Assembly (NCBI RefSeq): GCF_023073415.1
Contig: NZ_JADPJL010000082.1
Location: 51,673-115,672 of the forward strand
DNA: 64,000 nucleotides
Source: Bradyrhizobium sp. 190
GTDB lineage: Bacteria > Pseudomonadota > Alphaproteobacteria > Rhizobiales > Xanthobacteraceae
Direction: 5' to 3'
Shown here one piece after another: positions 17,867 to 26,452 of the stretch. Below the pieces are notes generated by a model. The model was not told the origin of the DNA. It worked only from the letters and a program-made list of their open reading frames with translations, and searched no databases. Position 1 is the first letter of the stretch. Every line of letters starts with the position of its first letter. Made by a program: the position numbers and the translations under genes.

Positions 17867-18814
17867 CTACCCGCGCGGCTTTTCGTGCTCCCGCGCGACC
17901 TCCTTTGCCTGCTTGTCCGCTCTAAGCCCCAGATAAACCGGGTGCCGCATTTCACCGGCCTTTGTCCACTCGGTAAACTTGACTTCCGCGACTAGAGACG
18001 GCTTGACCCAGGTCGTTACGGCTTCATCCTTCACCTTTGCTAAAAACGGGGACTTAGCAGTTTTGAGCGGCATGAGTTTGCCATGCAGCTCCCCAAGCGT
18101 TTTGTGGCTGAAACCTGTGCCGACATGACCGATATAGCGCCAACTATCCTGCTCGCGTACTGCAAGGACAAGGGCTCCAAAGAATGGGCGTGTCCGCCTT
18201 GGAACCGTGAACCCGGCAATGACGACCTCTTGCCGTTTCGAGGCCTTGATTTTCAGCCAATTGTCCGTGCGGGCGCCCGACAGATATTTGCTATCAGCGC
18301 GCTTGGCCATGATGCCTTCAAGACCTTTGCTTTCGGCTTCTTCGAAAAATTTTGTACCGAATGTTTTGCGATGCGCGCTCAACGCGAGGAGCTTGTGACG
18401 CGGCAAGATGGACCTTAGCCGCTTTTTGCGGTCGAGCAGCGGCAGTCCGCGCAAATCCTCCCCATCATGAAACATGAGGTCAAATGCGCAATATTGGAGC
18501 TTTGCATCATGACGCAGCGCATTCTGCAGCAGCTGGAAATGTGAGACGCCTTCTTTGTCGAGCGCCACGAGTTCGCCGTCGATTACGGCGTCACCTTTTA
18601 CGTCCTGGAGCGCTTCCGCGACCTCGGAATAGCTGTGGCTGATGATCTTGCCGTTGCGGCTGTATAGCGTGACCTTGCCTCTCTGCGTTTTCGCGACCAT
18701 CCGGAAGCCATCGTATTTGTCCTCGAAGACCCATCCCTTGTCGTCGAATGGCGCATCCGTAAGCGTCGCGAGCATCGGCTGCAGGCGTTTGGGCAAAGTC
18801 GATAGCCGGCTCAC
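17867..18814 (-). CDS. ATP-dependent DNA ligase (LigD ligase-domain type)
   Basis: 315 residues from the GTG at 18814, which overlaps the alkB-like stop (GTGA), so the two are co-translated. The adenylation lysine lies in EDKYDGFR (K33). Other ligase motifs follow: YSRNGK, IDGELVAL, YCAFDLMF, KGLEGIMAKR and WLKIKASK. The OB-fold part has GALVLAVREQDSWRYIGHVGTGF and EVKFTEWTKAGEMRHPVYLGLR. It is a stand-alone nucleotidyltransferase-OB ligase of the end-joining family. No Ku gene is visible in the window. Intact, unlike its frameshifted relative at 13381-14299. Confidence 0.9.
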   Translation of the reverse strand: MSRLSTLPKRLQPMLATLTDAPFDDKGWVFEDKYDGFRMVAKTQRGKVTLYSRNGKIISHSYSEVAEALQDVKGDAVIDGELVALDKEGVSHFQLLQNALRHDAKLQYCAFDLMFHDGEDLRGLPLLDRKKRLRSILPRHKLLALSAHRKTFGTKFFEEAESKGLEGIMAKRADSKYLSGARTDNWLKIKASKRQEVVIAGFTVPRRTRPFFGALVLAVREQDSWRYIGHVGTGFSHKTLGELHGKLMPLKTAKSPFLAKVKDEAVTTWVKPSLVAEVKFTEWTKAGEMRHPVYLGLRADKQAKEVAREHEKPRG

Positions 18815-19401
18815 AGTCGGCTGTCCCGTTCGAGAATGTTGCGGAAGGTGATGGAATAGCGAAGCTTCGTGACTGCGGGAATGCTGTGCTCCCACTCAGT
18901 GCGCGAAGAGCCGCGCAGGAGATAGGCCGATCGGGGCTCCACGATCAGCTTGCGGCGTTCCCAGCCATTGGCGGCCTTCCTCCGCAGTCTGAATGTGCAG
19001 GAGGAAAGAAGAGAGATGCCCAGGACGTCGCCAAAGACGGAACGGTCTTTGTGCCAGCCGATCCCTGCGCCTGGTCCGTATTCAGTGATGAGGACCTGCT
19101 GGAAGTCTCCATACGCGATGCCGGCGAAGGCCTCGGCTCGCGCACGGAGGAAGGCAAGAAATTCCGGAACGTCCTCGGCCTTCGTGAGGCCGCCTCCATT
19201 GAAATCATAACGCCAGCCGAATGAAACCGTCCGGCGCTTCCCGGTGAAGCCGTGAAACTCGAATTCCCTGAATGGAAAGCACTCAATTTGGCGCAGCAGA
19301 AATTCTTCTTCCTCAGGACCGACGAATCCATCCTGATACTTCAGGCCTTGCGGAAGGAAGTCTTCCGCGAAGAGATCCTGCGTGGGATCAGCGCTGGGCA
19401 A
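18811..19401 (-). CDS. alkB: AlkB-like 2-oxoglutarate/Fe(II) dioxygenase
   Basis: 196 residues with the dioxygenase triad: His117-x-Asp119 in GIGWHKDRSVFG and His172 in TEWEHSIPAV, then Arg181 in RYSITFR for 2-oxoglutarate. The N-terminal nucleotide-recognition lid (FGWRYDF) is present. AlkB enzymes remove alkyl lesions from nucleic acids. It sits in a three-gene minus-strand unit: the small basic protein (overlap 14 bases), this gene, then the DNA ligase (overlap 4 bases). That is a plausible DNA-repair operon. Confidence 0.9.
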   Translation of the reverse strand: MPSADPTQDLFAEDFLPQGLKYQDGFVGPEEEEFLLRQIECFPFREFEFHGFTGKRRTVSFGWRYDFNGGGLTKAEDVPEFLAFLRARAEAFAGIAYGDFQQVLITEYGPGAGIGWHKDRSVFGDVLGISLLSSCTFRLRRKAANGWERRKLIVEPRSAYLLRGSSRTEWEHSIPAVTKLRYSITFRNILERDSRL

Positions 19402-19660
19402 GCGTTCTTTTCCGTGTGCGCGCCGTCGCGGGCTTGCGGTCGCCCCGGTCCCCCTGCCCTAGCGCAGCCTTTTTCTTTGCTTTCCTGCGACGATCCTGCG
19501 CGAGAGAGCGGCTGACGTCATCGCTCTCCTTGATGCGACCCTTCGCGTCACGGCGGATGAAACGCTTGTCACCGCGCGGCGCGATCAGCTCACGTTTGGG
19601 GGCCCGCTTTTTCGTCGCCCGCTTTTTCGCAGTCTTGGCCAATGTCATCTCCTCGTTCAT
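19388..19660 (-). CDS. Small lysine/arginine-rich protein
   Basis: About 90 residues, very basic (KTAKKRATKKRAPKREL, then RFIRRDAKGRIKESDDVSRSL and RKAKKKAA). It looks histone-H1-like at the N-terminus but has a conserved-looking middle, GRIKESDDVSRSLAQDRR. Alternative starts lie at 19660 and 19648. It overlaps the alkB-like start by 14 bases and so is likely the first gene of the repair operon. DNA binding is inferred only from charge. Confidence 0.6.
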   Translation of the reverse strand: MNEEMTLAKTAKKRATKKRAPKRELIAPRGDKRFIRRDAKGRIKESDDVSRSLAQDRRRKAKKKAALGQGDRGDRKPATARTRKRTLAQR

Positions 19661-19968
19661 TTTGATCTGCTCGGATTGATCGTCTTGCCTGTCCCAACAC
19701 CCTGGGAAGCCTTGCGGTTCCACTTCTTCGGGCGTGCCGCCGCGAGCGGCGGCGGGCTTCGCTCCCTTCCGCGCGCCCGAGCCTGCGTCTCATATGGGTA
19801 CGATCCCTCGCACAGAGGGGCCTTGTGTCCTGGCTCAGGAGCGAACTCGCTCTCGCCCTGCGCTGAGCTGCATCTCTGCGTCATTGCCGCAGGGGCGCGG
19901 CGCAACCCTTTCGGCAGGAACCAAGTTCTTCGGCCACCGTTGGAGCTGGCTTTCAGGGATGAAGGGCT
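19661..19968. other. Intergenic region without a supported gene
   Basis: Open frames exist on both strands, but none has a ribosome site or a recognisable pattern. It separates the minus-strand repair operon from the plus-strand hydrolase. Confidence 0.5.
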
Positions 19969-20586
19969 ATGTCAAAGAGCGATGCGTTACGGTATGGACC
20001 GCCCGGCGAAAGCGCAGTGCATTTGTGCGTCGATATGCAAAGGATGTTCGCGGAAGATACGCAATGGAAGATGCCATGGCTTAAGCGCGTGCTGCCCAAT
20101 ATCATTTCGATCACGGCTTCTCATTCCGAGCGGACTATCTTTACGCGCTTCATTCCAGCACAACATTCCGGTCAGGGCGTGGGGATGTGGCGGCATTATT
20201 ATGAGCGTTGGGCGTCGATGACTATCGATGAGCTCGGCGCAAACATGATAGAAGTCATCCCGGAGCTGGCGAAGTTCGTTCCTCCCGCCCGCCTTTTCGA
20301 CAAGCCTGTGTATTCCCCCTGGACCGGGAGCAACCTGCATCACCAGCTGCGCGGCGCCAGAATAGACACCGTCATCATCACCGGCGGCGAAACCGACGTC
20401 TGCGTGCTTGCAACCATGATGGGCGCTGTCGACTGGGGCTTCCGGGCCATCCTCGTGACGGACGCACTGTGTAGCTCGGCGGACGAGACCCACGACGCAA
20501 TGATGAATGTTTACACGAACCGGTTCGGCCAGCAGGTGGAATGCGTGTCGACAGATACGCTCCTTGAAAGTTGGCGCGTCAGGTAA
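19969..20586 (+). CDS. Isochorismatase-like cysteine hydrolase
   Basis: 205 residues with the cysteine-hydrolase triad: Asp22 (CVDMQRMF), Lys112 (LFDKPVYSPW) and Cys145 (GGETDVCVLATM). The cis-peptide region before the Cys is typical. The substrate is unknown; family members act on isochorismate, nicotinamide or ureidocarbamates. It begins a three-gene plus-strand run in which the next two genes follow within three bases or overlap, so they form one operon. Confidence 0.85.
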   Translation: MSKSDALRYGPPGESAVHLCVDMQRMFAEDTQWKMPWLKRVLPNIISITASHSERTIFTRFIPAQHSGQGVGMWRHYYERWASMTIDELGANMIEVIPELAKFVPPARLFDKPVYSPWTGSNLHHQLRGARIDTVIITGGETDVCVLATMMGAVDWGFRAILVTDALCSSADETHDAMMNVYTNRFGQQVECVSTDTLLESWRVR

Positions 20587-20588
20587 CC

Positions 20589-20912
20589 ATGAGCGCCGCG
20601 CTGACGTCATATCTTGTCGAGATCCTGCTTCCCAAGGAAACAGGCCACGGCAAGCACATCGGGCAAGGATGGTTTGAGGACTTATTGACCGAGCTGACCA
20701 AGAAGTTTGGCGGGGCAACCAGCTTCATACGCGCCCCAGGCCATGGGCTGTGGCGGAGCAACGGAACGACCAAGAGCGACAATATCGCAATCATCGAAGT
20801 CATGACGGATCAGCTGGAGCCGGAGTACTGGAAGGACCTGCGCGAGCGGCTCGAGAGGGAACTTTCCCGAGAGGAGGTCGTAATACGGGCTCAGGAAATC
20901 AGGCGGTTATGA
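20589..20912 (+). CDS. Conserved hypothetical protein linked to the isochorismatase-like gene
   Basis: 107 residues starting two bases after the hydrolase stop. The pattern is SYLVEILLPKETGHGKHIGQGWFEDLLTEL, TSFIRAPGHGLWRSNGTTKSDNIAIIEVMTDQL and RLERELSREEVVIRAQEI, an alpha/beta sandwich that resembles small ferredoxin-like domains. It is soluble. I recall the same gene next to isochorismatase-like genes in Bradyrhizobium. Function unknown. Confidence 0.75.
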   Translation: MSAALTSYLVEILLPKETGHGKHIGQGWFEDLLTELTKKFGGATSFIRAPGHGLWRSNGTTKSDNIAIIEVMTDQLEPEYWKDLRERLERELSREEVVIRAQEIRRL

Positions 20913-21181
20913 CGGATGGCGGAATGGAAGAACTCACGATCTTAAGAACGTTTGCGGCGGTGACGACGGTGGTCGCAGCCGCGCTCGTGGCCGCTAACTG
21001 GAATGCTCGCATTACCGTCGCCGGTTTTGTTATCTTCATCGTAGCTTCCATTGCCTGGATGGCTGATGGCTGGCTTGAAAACAAGCCATCGCTCATCATC
21101 CAGAACGTCATTCTCCTTCTGATCAACGTGCTCGGAGTCTGGCGCTGGTTTCCGAAGGCTGAGAAGGAAATCAAATCGTAA
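20909..21181 (+). CDS. Small membrane protein, hypothetical
   Basis: 90 residues; the ATG overlaps the previous stop (ATGA). Three hydrophobic helices are visible: FAAVTTVVAAALVAA, TVAGFVIFIVASIAWMADGW and IIQNVILLLINVLGVWRWF. The last helix with N-x-x-x-x-W/RW resembles PnuC-like or YgjV-like small membrane proteins, but the match is by shape only. Third gene of the hydrolase operon. Confidence 0.7.
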   Translation: MTDGGMEELTILRTFAAVTTVVAAALVAANWNARITVAGFVIFIVASIAWMADGWLENKPSLIIQNVILLLINVLGVWRWFPKAEKEIKS

Positions 21182-21191
21182 GAGAGCGGCG

Positions 21192-22097
21192 TCAGTCGCA
21201 AAATCCGTCACGGCGCAGAAAGGCCTTGTTGATAGCGACCGCCGCTTTGGCGCCTTCCGCGATCGCGATCGATACGAGAAGAACGTCCCGTGACACGTCA
21301 CCGGCCACATATACGCCCGGCACGCTGGTCTCCTCCGTAGCCGGGTCCGTAATGACGCCTCCTTTTTCATCGCGTACGCAGCCCAGGCGCAGGGACAGGT
21401 CAGACGCCTGATGGCAACCGGTTGAAAAGAACAGACCTGACCGCTCCAGATCGGGACCGCTTTTGAACTTGATCTTCGTGAGGAGCCCTCTGGTGCCTTC
21501 GAGGGCCACGACAGGTTCGCTCCGCAGCGGGATCCCATGCTGCTTCAACTTTCGCGCTGCATCCCCGCTGACCTCGGTGCCGTCGCTGCAAGCCACGACA
21601 TCCGCTATCCAGTGCTTCATCATGACTGCAAGGTCCGCTCCCTTATCCCCCTTGCCGAGCGCAGCCACGGGTTTGCCGACGTATTCAAACCCATCGCAGT
21701 ACAGGCAGTGATGAACCGATACCCCATATAGATCCCCCACCCCCGCGATGTCGGGGAGGTCGTCCACAATGCCCGTGGCGAGAAGGACCTTCGAAGCGAC
21801 GCCCCCGGTGCCATCGGCACAGTCAAACGCAAAGCCGTCTTCGGCAGGCGTGATATCGGTCACCCGCGTCCCTCGGAATGAAACCGACTTATAGCGTGTC
21901 AATTCCTGCCGGGCTTCTTCCAGGAATGCGGAGGGAGGCAGGCCTTCGTGCCCCAGCAGCCCATGGATGGCCCTAGAGGCGCGATTGCGCGGCTGGTCAT
22001 CATCGCAAAGCAGGACCTGGCGACGGCATCGTCCAAGTATCAGGGCAGCGCTCAATCCGGCAGGTCCGCCGCCAACAACGACCACATCGATTTTCAT
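21192..22097 (-). CDS. Thioredoxin-reductase-like NAD(P)/FAD flavoprotein
   Basis: 301 residues from the ATG at 22097, chosen because it starts MKIDVVVVGGGPAGLSAA (FAD-binding GxGxxG) after AAAGG. A redox CxxC pair sits at Cys131/Cys134 (HHCLYCDGFEY), as in thioredoxin reductases. FAD-binding motif 2 is VPGVYVAGDVSRD. The NADP-binding loop is ALGKGDKGADLAV, which lacks a clean GGGxxA, so the electron donor is uncertain. It probably reduces a disulfide partner or acts as an oxidase of the TrxR fold. Divergent from the DUF72 gene. Confidence 0.85.
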   Translation of the reverse strand: MKIDVVVVGGGPAGLSAALILGRCRRQVLLCDDDQPRNRASRAIHGLLGHEGLPPSAFLEEARQELTRYKSVSFRGTRVTDITPAEDGFAFDCADGTGGVASKVLLATGIVDDLPDIAGVGDLYGVSVHHCLYCDGFEYVGKPVAALGKGDKGADLAVMMKHWIADVVACSDGTEVSGDAARKLKQHGIPLRSEPVVALEGTRGLLTKIKFKSGPDLERSGLFFSTGCHQASDLSLRLGCVRDEKGGVITDPATEETSVPGVYVAGDVSRDVLLVSIAIAEGAKAAVAINKAFLRRDGFCD

Positions 22098-22194
22098 GCC
22101 GAGCACCTTTCCTTTGCAATTTGTATGGGACGTTTTTCTGGGACTGGGAACCCCTTCCGCCTGTTCGCGCGTTAGAAAGTCGGGAAAGACGATC

Positions 22195-23103
22195 ATGCCA
22201 CGCGCGCGCACAACGGAAAAATGGAAGGAATTGACGCCTGAGGAGCGCCGCGAGCGGCGGCAGCTCCGCCGCGCAAAGCAGCGAGATGATAACATCGGGC
22301 GCGCCGCGAAGATGCACGCCGCGAGGCTCAGGATGGAAGCTGTGAGCCAAAAGGGTCCGCCTGATTTGAGGCCATCGGTCTATATCGGCTGCTCAGGCTG
22401 GCGTTACTGGAAATGGCGGGATTCGTTTTATGCCGGTGTGCCACAAGAAGATTGGTTGGAGCATTACCTGAAGCGCTTCGACACCGTCGAAATCAATGCA
22501 TCCTTTTACTCGTGGCCGACGGTTGCCAACGTCCAGGCCTGGCGGCGCCAGCCCGGCAAGAAGAGGTTCGTTTACACCGTGAAGGTCTGCGAGCACATCA
22601 CGCATGTGAAGCGCTTCAAGGGTACGAAGACGCTCATTCGGGATTTTGGATTGATCGCCGATATTCTGGGCGAGCAAATGGGCTGCTTTCTGTTCCAGCT
22701 CCCGCCGAGCTACCGTTATACAAAAACGCGGCTGAACGCGATCGTGAGCCAGCTCGATCCTGCGCGCCGCAACGTTGTGGAGTTTAGGCACACCAGCTGG
22801 TGGAATGAGGAAGCTTATGGTGCGTTCCGAAAAGCCGGAATTATCTTCTGCTCCTGCAGCGGGCCACGCTTGCCCGACGAGCTTATCCGGACGGCCGATG
22901 AAGTTTATGTCCGTCTGCATGGCCCCAAGCGATGGTATCGGCACGATTACTCAAAGAGCGAACTAGCAACGTGGGCGGACAGGATTAAAGCGAGCGGCGC
23001 CAAGAAAGTCTGGATCTACTTCAATAACGATAATGACGCCTACGCGCCCCAAAACGCGACGGCCCTGCGGCGCATGCTCGGCCGCGTATCCTTTCCGGTG
23101 TAA
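22195..23103 (+). CDS. DUF72 (YecE-like) family protein
   Basis: 302 residues from ATG 22195. An N-terminal, highly basic arm (ELTPEERRERRQLRRAKQR) of ~60 residues comes before the DUF72 domain. The domain shows IGCSGWRYWKWRDSFYAGV, TVEINASFYSWPT, FVYTVKVCEHITHVKRF, LFQLPPSYRY, VVEFRHTSWW, VRLHGPKRWYRHDYS and IYFNNDNDAYAPQNA. The fold is a TIM-like barrel of unknown activity. The basic arm is an unusual addition that might bind nucleic acid. Confidence 0.85.
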   Translation: MPRARTTEKWKELTPEERRERRQLRRAKQRDDNIGRAAKMHAARLRMEAVSQKGPPDLRPSVYIGCSGWRYWKWRDSFYAGVPQEDWLEHYLKRFDTVEINASFYSWPTVANVQAWRRQPGKKRFVYTVKVCEHITHVKRFKGTKTLIRDFGLIADILGEQMGCFLFQLPPSYRYTKTRLNAIVSQLDPARRNVVEFRHTSWWNEEAYGAFRKAGIIFCSCSGPRLPDELIRTADEVYVRLHGPKRWYRHDYSKSELATWADRIKASGAKKVWIYFNNDNDAYAPQNATALRRMLGRVSFPV

Positions 23104-23243
23104 GGTTTGGCGCTGGAACTTTGCATACCCATATTGGGGTTTCATGACCAGATCAGCAAATCGAAGCGCTAGCTGCGAAACGTCGTCCGCGCCAACTCCC
23201 TTTCGCATGATATAAGTAGCTTCCACTAAGAGCGCGCAGTTTA

Positions 23244-23268
23244 GGAACGATCACCAGTAACTTGGGTT
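23244..23268 (+). promoter_or_regulatory. EcfG-type stress promoter for the alpha/beta hydrolase
   Basis: GGAAC at 23244-23248, 16 bases, GGTT at 23265-23268, 33 bases before the ATG. Confidence 0.7.
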
Positions 23269-23301
23269 TCCTTCTTGTTGCACCGCAAAAAGGAAATCCG
23301 A

Positions 23302-24075
23302 ATGTCGACTATTGCCGCTCAGTTCCACCGTCCGCCGTCAAGAATTCTTATGCTCCTCGAAGGACGAGCCTTGCACGAGTTTGGGGCGTTTCTCAGTCTC
23401 TTACCCCTGCTGAATTTGGCCGCCAAAGGCGATGGACATCCGATATTGGTCCTCCCTGGGCTTATGGCCGGCGATGATTTAACGACACCCCTGCGTCAAT
23501 TTTTGACGGGCCGTGGCTACGATGTCAGGGGTTGGGGACTGGGACTCAATCGAGGTCTTCGTGACGGCGTTCAGGATCAAATGCTCGATCTCGTGCGCAA
23601 TCTTAGCAATGCGCACAGGCGAAAGATCAGCATAGTGGGGTGGAGCCTCGGCGGCGTCTATGCGCGCGAACTCGCGAAAATATTGCCGGATCGCGTTCGC
23701 TCGGTGATCACGCTTGGAAGCCCGTTCGCGGGCGATCCCAAATCTACAAATGCGTGGCGAGTTTACGAATTGGCCAGCGGCCAATCGGTGGACGCCGCGC
23801 ACGACGAATTTGGTGGCTCGATTGGAGAAGCTCCTCCAGTACCGACCACCGCGATTTTCAGCCGTACGGATGGAATCTGCGCGTGGCAAGCCTGTGTCGA
23901 AAAAACCTCTGCCTGGTCGGAAAGCATCGAGGTCGAAGGAAGCCATTGCGGAATGGCCGCGAATCCAGCCGCGTTGCTTGCGATTGCGGACAGGCTTTCC
24001 CAACCAGAGGACGCATGGGTCCCATTCGATCGCAGTGGTTGGCGGAGCATTATTTTCCCTGATCCGGCTCGGTAG
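23302..24075 (+). CDS. Alpha/beta-fold hydrolase (esterase/lipase-like)
   Basis: 257 residues. It has the strand LVLPGLMAG with the oxyanion region, the nucleophile elbow GWSLGG (Ser115), a candidate acid in FSRTDGICAW and the catalytic His in EGSHCGM. It resembles PGAP1-like or triacylglycerol-lipase-type hydrolases that act on bulky lipids (ALGSPFAG-type loop seen as TLGSPFAGD). No signal peptide. Single gene behind an EcfG-type box, so probably stress-induced. Confidence 0.85.
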   Translation: MSTIAAQFHRPPSRILMLLEGRALHEFGAFLSLLPLLNLAAKGDGHPILVLPGLMAGDDLTTPLRQFLTGRGYDVRGWGLGLNRGLRDGVQDQMLDLVRNLSNAHRRKISIVGWSLGGVYARELAKILPDRVRSVITLGSPFAGDPKSTNAWRVYELASGQSVDAAHDEFGGSIGEAPPVPTTAIFSRTDGICAWQACVEKTSAWSESIEVEGSHCGMAANPAALLAIADRLSQPEDAWVPFDRSGWRSIIFPDPAR

Positions 24076-24305
24076 GAGAGGAGGGATCGGCAAACGTTAG
24101 GGCTTGCTTTGGTCCATCTCGGCAGCTCGCAATACCTGCGAGAACACCGCGTAGGTTAAGAGTGTGATGTACGATCTTGATTCGGGGTCCGCGACGGGTT
24201 CTGAATGCTGTATTGGTCGGGATAGCTCCTTTCTTACTCCACGACTCACGACTGAAAGGCCAGTCGCTTTGCGGCACAAGAAGCCGTCCTAAACGTGCGG
24301 CAGTT

Positions 24306-24330
24306 GGAACGGCTTTCTGTTCAGCTGGTT
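24306..24330 (+). promoter_or_regulatory. EcfG-type stress promoter for a small hypothetical gene
   Basis: GGAAC at 24306-24310, 16 bases, GGTT at 24327-24330, 18 bases before the ATG. Confidence 0.6.
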
Positions 24331-24348
24331 TGCGGGAAGGAGTTTTCC

Positions 24349-24573
24349 ATGTCCTCAAGCCACCAACGCAAGATCCATCAAAGCGAAAACGGCGATAGCT
24401 GGTGGCTCTGTCGACATGGCCAAGATGTCTTCATTTTGCACGAAGCGAATCTCCCTGATGGCGAAAACGCTACAAGAACCGAACTTCCAGACTTTTTGGT
24501 CAAGAATAGAGGCGCGCCTGAGCACCGGGCGCTCTTGAAGATGATTGGCGGCTTTACAGAGCTCCTCTCCTAA
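24349..24573 (+). CDS. Small conserved hypothetical protein
   Basis: 74 residues after AAGGAG. The pattern RKIHQSENGDSWWLCRHGQDVFILHEANLPDG followed by ELPDFLVKNRGAPEHRALLKMIG looks like a small beta-sheet protein with a C-terminal helix. I recall this as a widespread rhizobial small protein. No function known. Likely stress-induced from the box upstream. Confidence 0.7.
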   Translation: MSSSHQRKIHQSENGDSWWLCRHGQDVFILHEANLPDGENATRTELPDFLVKNRGAPEHRALLKMIGGFTELLS

Positions 24574-24676
24574 CCGCTCGACCATCTTGAATGGCAGCCG
24601 CCTCGTTGTCAGTTAACTGCGAGCTCGCAGGATGAAGCTCAAGAAGCATCCACTGCTGCTCGGCTAACCACCATAG

Positions 24677-25153
24677 TCAAAAAAACGCGATTTGGGGTTT
24701 GGCTATCATCAACCACAATATAGCAGCGACGGCGATGAACGCTGGAATGCCGAAGGCAAACCAAAGCCAGAATATCCGATGATATTCATCAGGAAGAGGC
24801 GAGCCTTCCGCCGCTGCGGCTGAGGCGAGATCCCTCAGGCGCATCTGCATCCAGACGACGGGCAACCACAGTGCCCCTGTGATCACATACAGCACCATGG
24901 ACCACACGATCCACCCATCCCAGAATGAGTAGCCGACGTGCAGCACAAGCAGCGAGCCTGTGACGGGCTGCACAACGACAGCGGTAGCCGTAAAGATAAA
25001 GTCCGCTATCACAACAATTCGGGCGACACCTGCGATAACGGTAGGCTTTCCGCCGAGGTGAGCCGCGAGCATGAAAAAAGCAATGCCCGATCCCGTGCCA
25101 AGCAAAACCGCGGCGCCAACGATATGTAAGTATTTGAGAACGAAATACAGCAT
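24677..25153 (-). CDS. DUF2269 family integral membrane protein
   Basis: 158 residues, four membrane helices. The family start MLYFVLKYLHIVGAAVLLGTG is present, as is DGWIVWSMVLYVITGALWLPVVWMQ with the conserved DGW and the final helix AFIAVAAILWLMI. Its ATG overlaps the stop of the upstream SDR-DoxX gene, so the two are co-translated. Function unknown; the association with NAD(P)-binding/DoxX proteins recurs in proteobacteria. Confidence 0.85.
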   Translation of the reverse strand: MLYFVLKYLHIVGAAVLLGTGSGIAFFMLAAHLGGKPTVIAGVARIVVIADFIFTATAVVVQPVTGSLLVLHVGYSFWDGWIVWSMVLYVITGALWLPVVWMQMRLRDLASAAAAEGSPLPDEYHRIFWLWFAFGIPAFIAVAAILWLMIAKPQIAFF

Positions 25154-26430
25154 TATCGATCATCGAGAACAGCTAATGCGACGAAATGCAGTACGATAAT
25201 CGGCCAGATCTTCAACATCGGTCCTAAAGGATCCGCCCAGAGGCGAGGCACAAGTATGGTCCCGATGACAGCGTAGGCGATGGAGATGGCGATGGCCGCA
25301 TAGAGCCCGTAGCGGCTGGTTGGACGATAGGCAATCGCGAGTCCAATTGCCAGGTCGGCTAGTGCGCCGGCGACCACTGTAAGCGCCGCGCTCATACCTT
25401 CGACGCCGCCCTCGCGCATGAGGCCCACGCCATAGCCCCAGCCCGGCCCCAGCGAGACAAAAGCGGTTGAGATCCAGAACAGCGACAAGACGACAAATAT
25501 CGCTGGCTTCAGCAAATACATACGCGCAAACCAGCGTTCCTGCACGGAAGCTGGTTCCGAGGCGAAGAATTCCGGCAGGCCTTTTGGATGCAGCCCAAGC
25601 CGCTTCATGTCTTCACGATTGCCAACCGCGCCTCGCCTGATCTCCCGCTCAGCAGTGCTTCGTACGGGAGGCCGCCAGCCCAAAAGCGAAATCATATCGC
25701 CGATCTTGTACATCACGCCCGAAGCCAAATTCGGCAAGTGGACCTCCCGCGCAGGAGACCAGCGGCACCAACGGCGGATGAGTGCTACAACTTCGAGGAA
25801 AGAATAGCGATCCGGTCCGACCAGTTCGACAATCTTCCGTGTGGGCGCGCCGGGGTCGAGAAAATACTTCACGGTTCGCACGACGTCCTCAAGAAGAACG
25901 ATCTGGAGCTGTCCCGTGTTCGGCATCACCGGAAGAGCCGGGAGGGCCGCCAGACCTCGCATGAGCGCGCTGGCCCCATAGGCAGCGCGACCGATCACCA
26001 CGGAGGGTCGCAAAATGATCCAGTCGAGGTCACGCTCCATCAGAGCTTTGTCGCCAGACAATTTTGTTTCTGAAAAAGCGCTGGGGGTTTCACGGTCCAC
26101 GCCGATGGCGGAAAAATGAATGATCCGGCGGATTTTGAGTTGCTCGCAGGCGGCAAAGAGATTCGCAATGCCGTGGTGATGGACCATTGAAGTCGATTCT
26201 TTTGAGCTGTCTTGGAGCACCCCGGCGCAATTCACTACGGCCTCTACGCCATCGAGATAAGGCAGCCAGTAGGACGGAGACGTCGCCTTATTAAGGTCGA
26301 CCGAGATCGCCGCCGGACTCGCAACGCCGGCGCGTCTACTCATGGAAATGACCGAATGGCCGCGCGAGGATAGGTCAGCAACAATCGCGGAGCCTAGCAG
26401 GCCTGTCCCTCCAATGACGGCTATCTTCAC
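25153..26430 (-). CDS. Atypical SDR (NDUFA9-like) protein with C-terminal DoxX-like membrane domain
   Basis: 425 residues from a GTG at 26430 (good AGG spacing). The N-terminal ~290 residues are an NAD(P)-binding Rossmann domain: IAVIGGTGLLGSAIV, VVNCAGVLQD, FSAIGVDRE, ILRPSVVIGR. The classical YxxxK is replaced by an atypical SETKLSGDKAL, as in NDUFA9-like proteins. The last ~120 residues form four helices (IFVVLSLFWISTAFVSL, GALADLAIGLAIAY, AIAISIAYAVIGTILV, IIVLHFVALAV) of the DoxX-like type. It probably works with the DUF2269 partner at the membrane; the substrate is unknown. Confidence 0.85.
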   Translation of the reverse strand: MKIAVIGGTGLLGSAIVADLSSRGHSVISMSRRAGVASPAAISVDLNKATSPSYWLPYLDGVEAVVNCAGVLQDSSKESTSMVHHHGIANLFAACEQLKIRRIIHFSAIGVDRETPSAFSETKLSGDKALMERDLDWIILRPSVVIGRAAYGASALMRGLAALPALPVMPNTGQLQIVLLEDVVRTVKYFLDPGAPTRKIVELVGPDRYSFLEVVALIRRWCRWSPAREVHLPNLASGVMYKIGDMISLLGWRPPVRSTAEREIRRGAVGNREDMKRLGLHPKGLPEFFASEPASVQERWFARMYLLKPAIFVVLSLFWISTAFVSLGPGWGYGVGLMREGGVEGMSAALTVVAGALADLAIGLAIAYRPTSRYGLYAAIAISIAYAVIGTILVPRLWADPLGPMLKIWPIIVLHFVALAVLDDR

Positions 26431-26452
26431 GATGGTCCTCCGTGCTCGGTGA

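Noticed and set aside
22147..22173. GGAAC...CGTT before the DUF72 gene
   Set aside because: The spacer is 18 bases, outside the usual 16-17, so I did not list it as a promoter.
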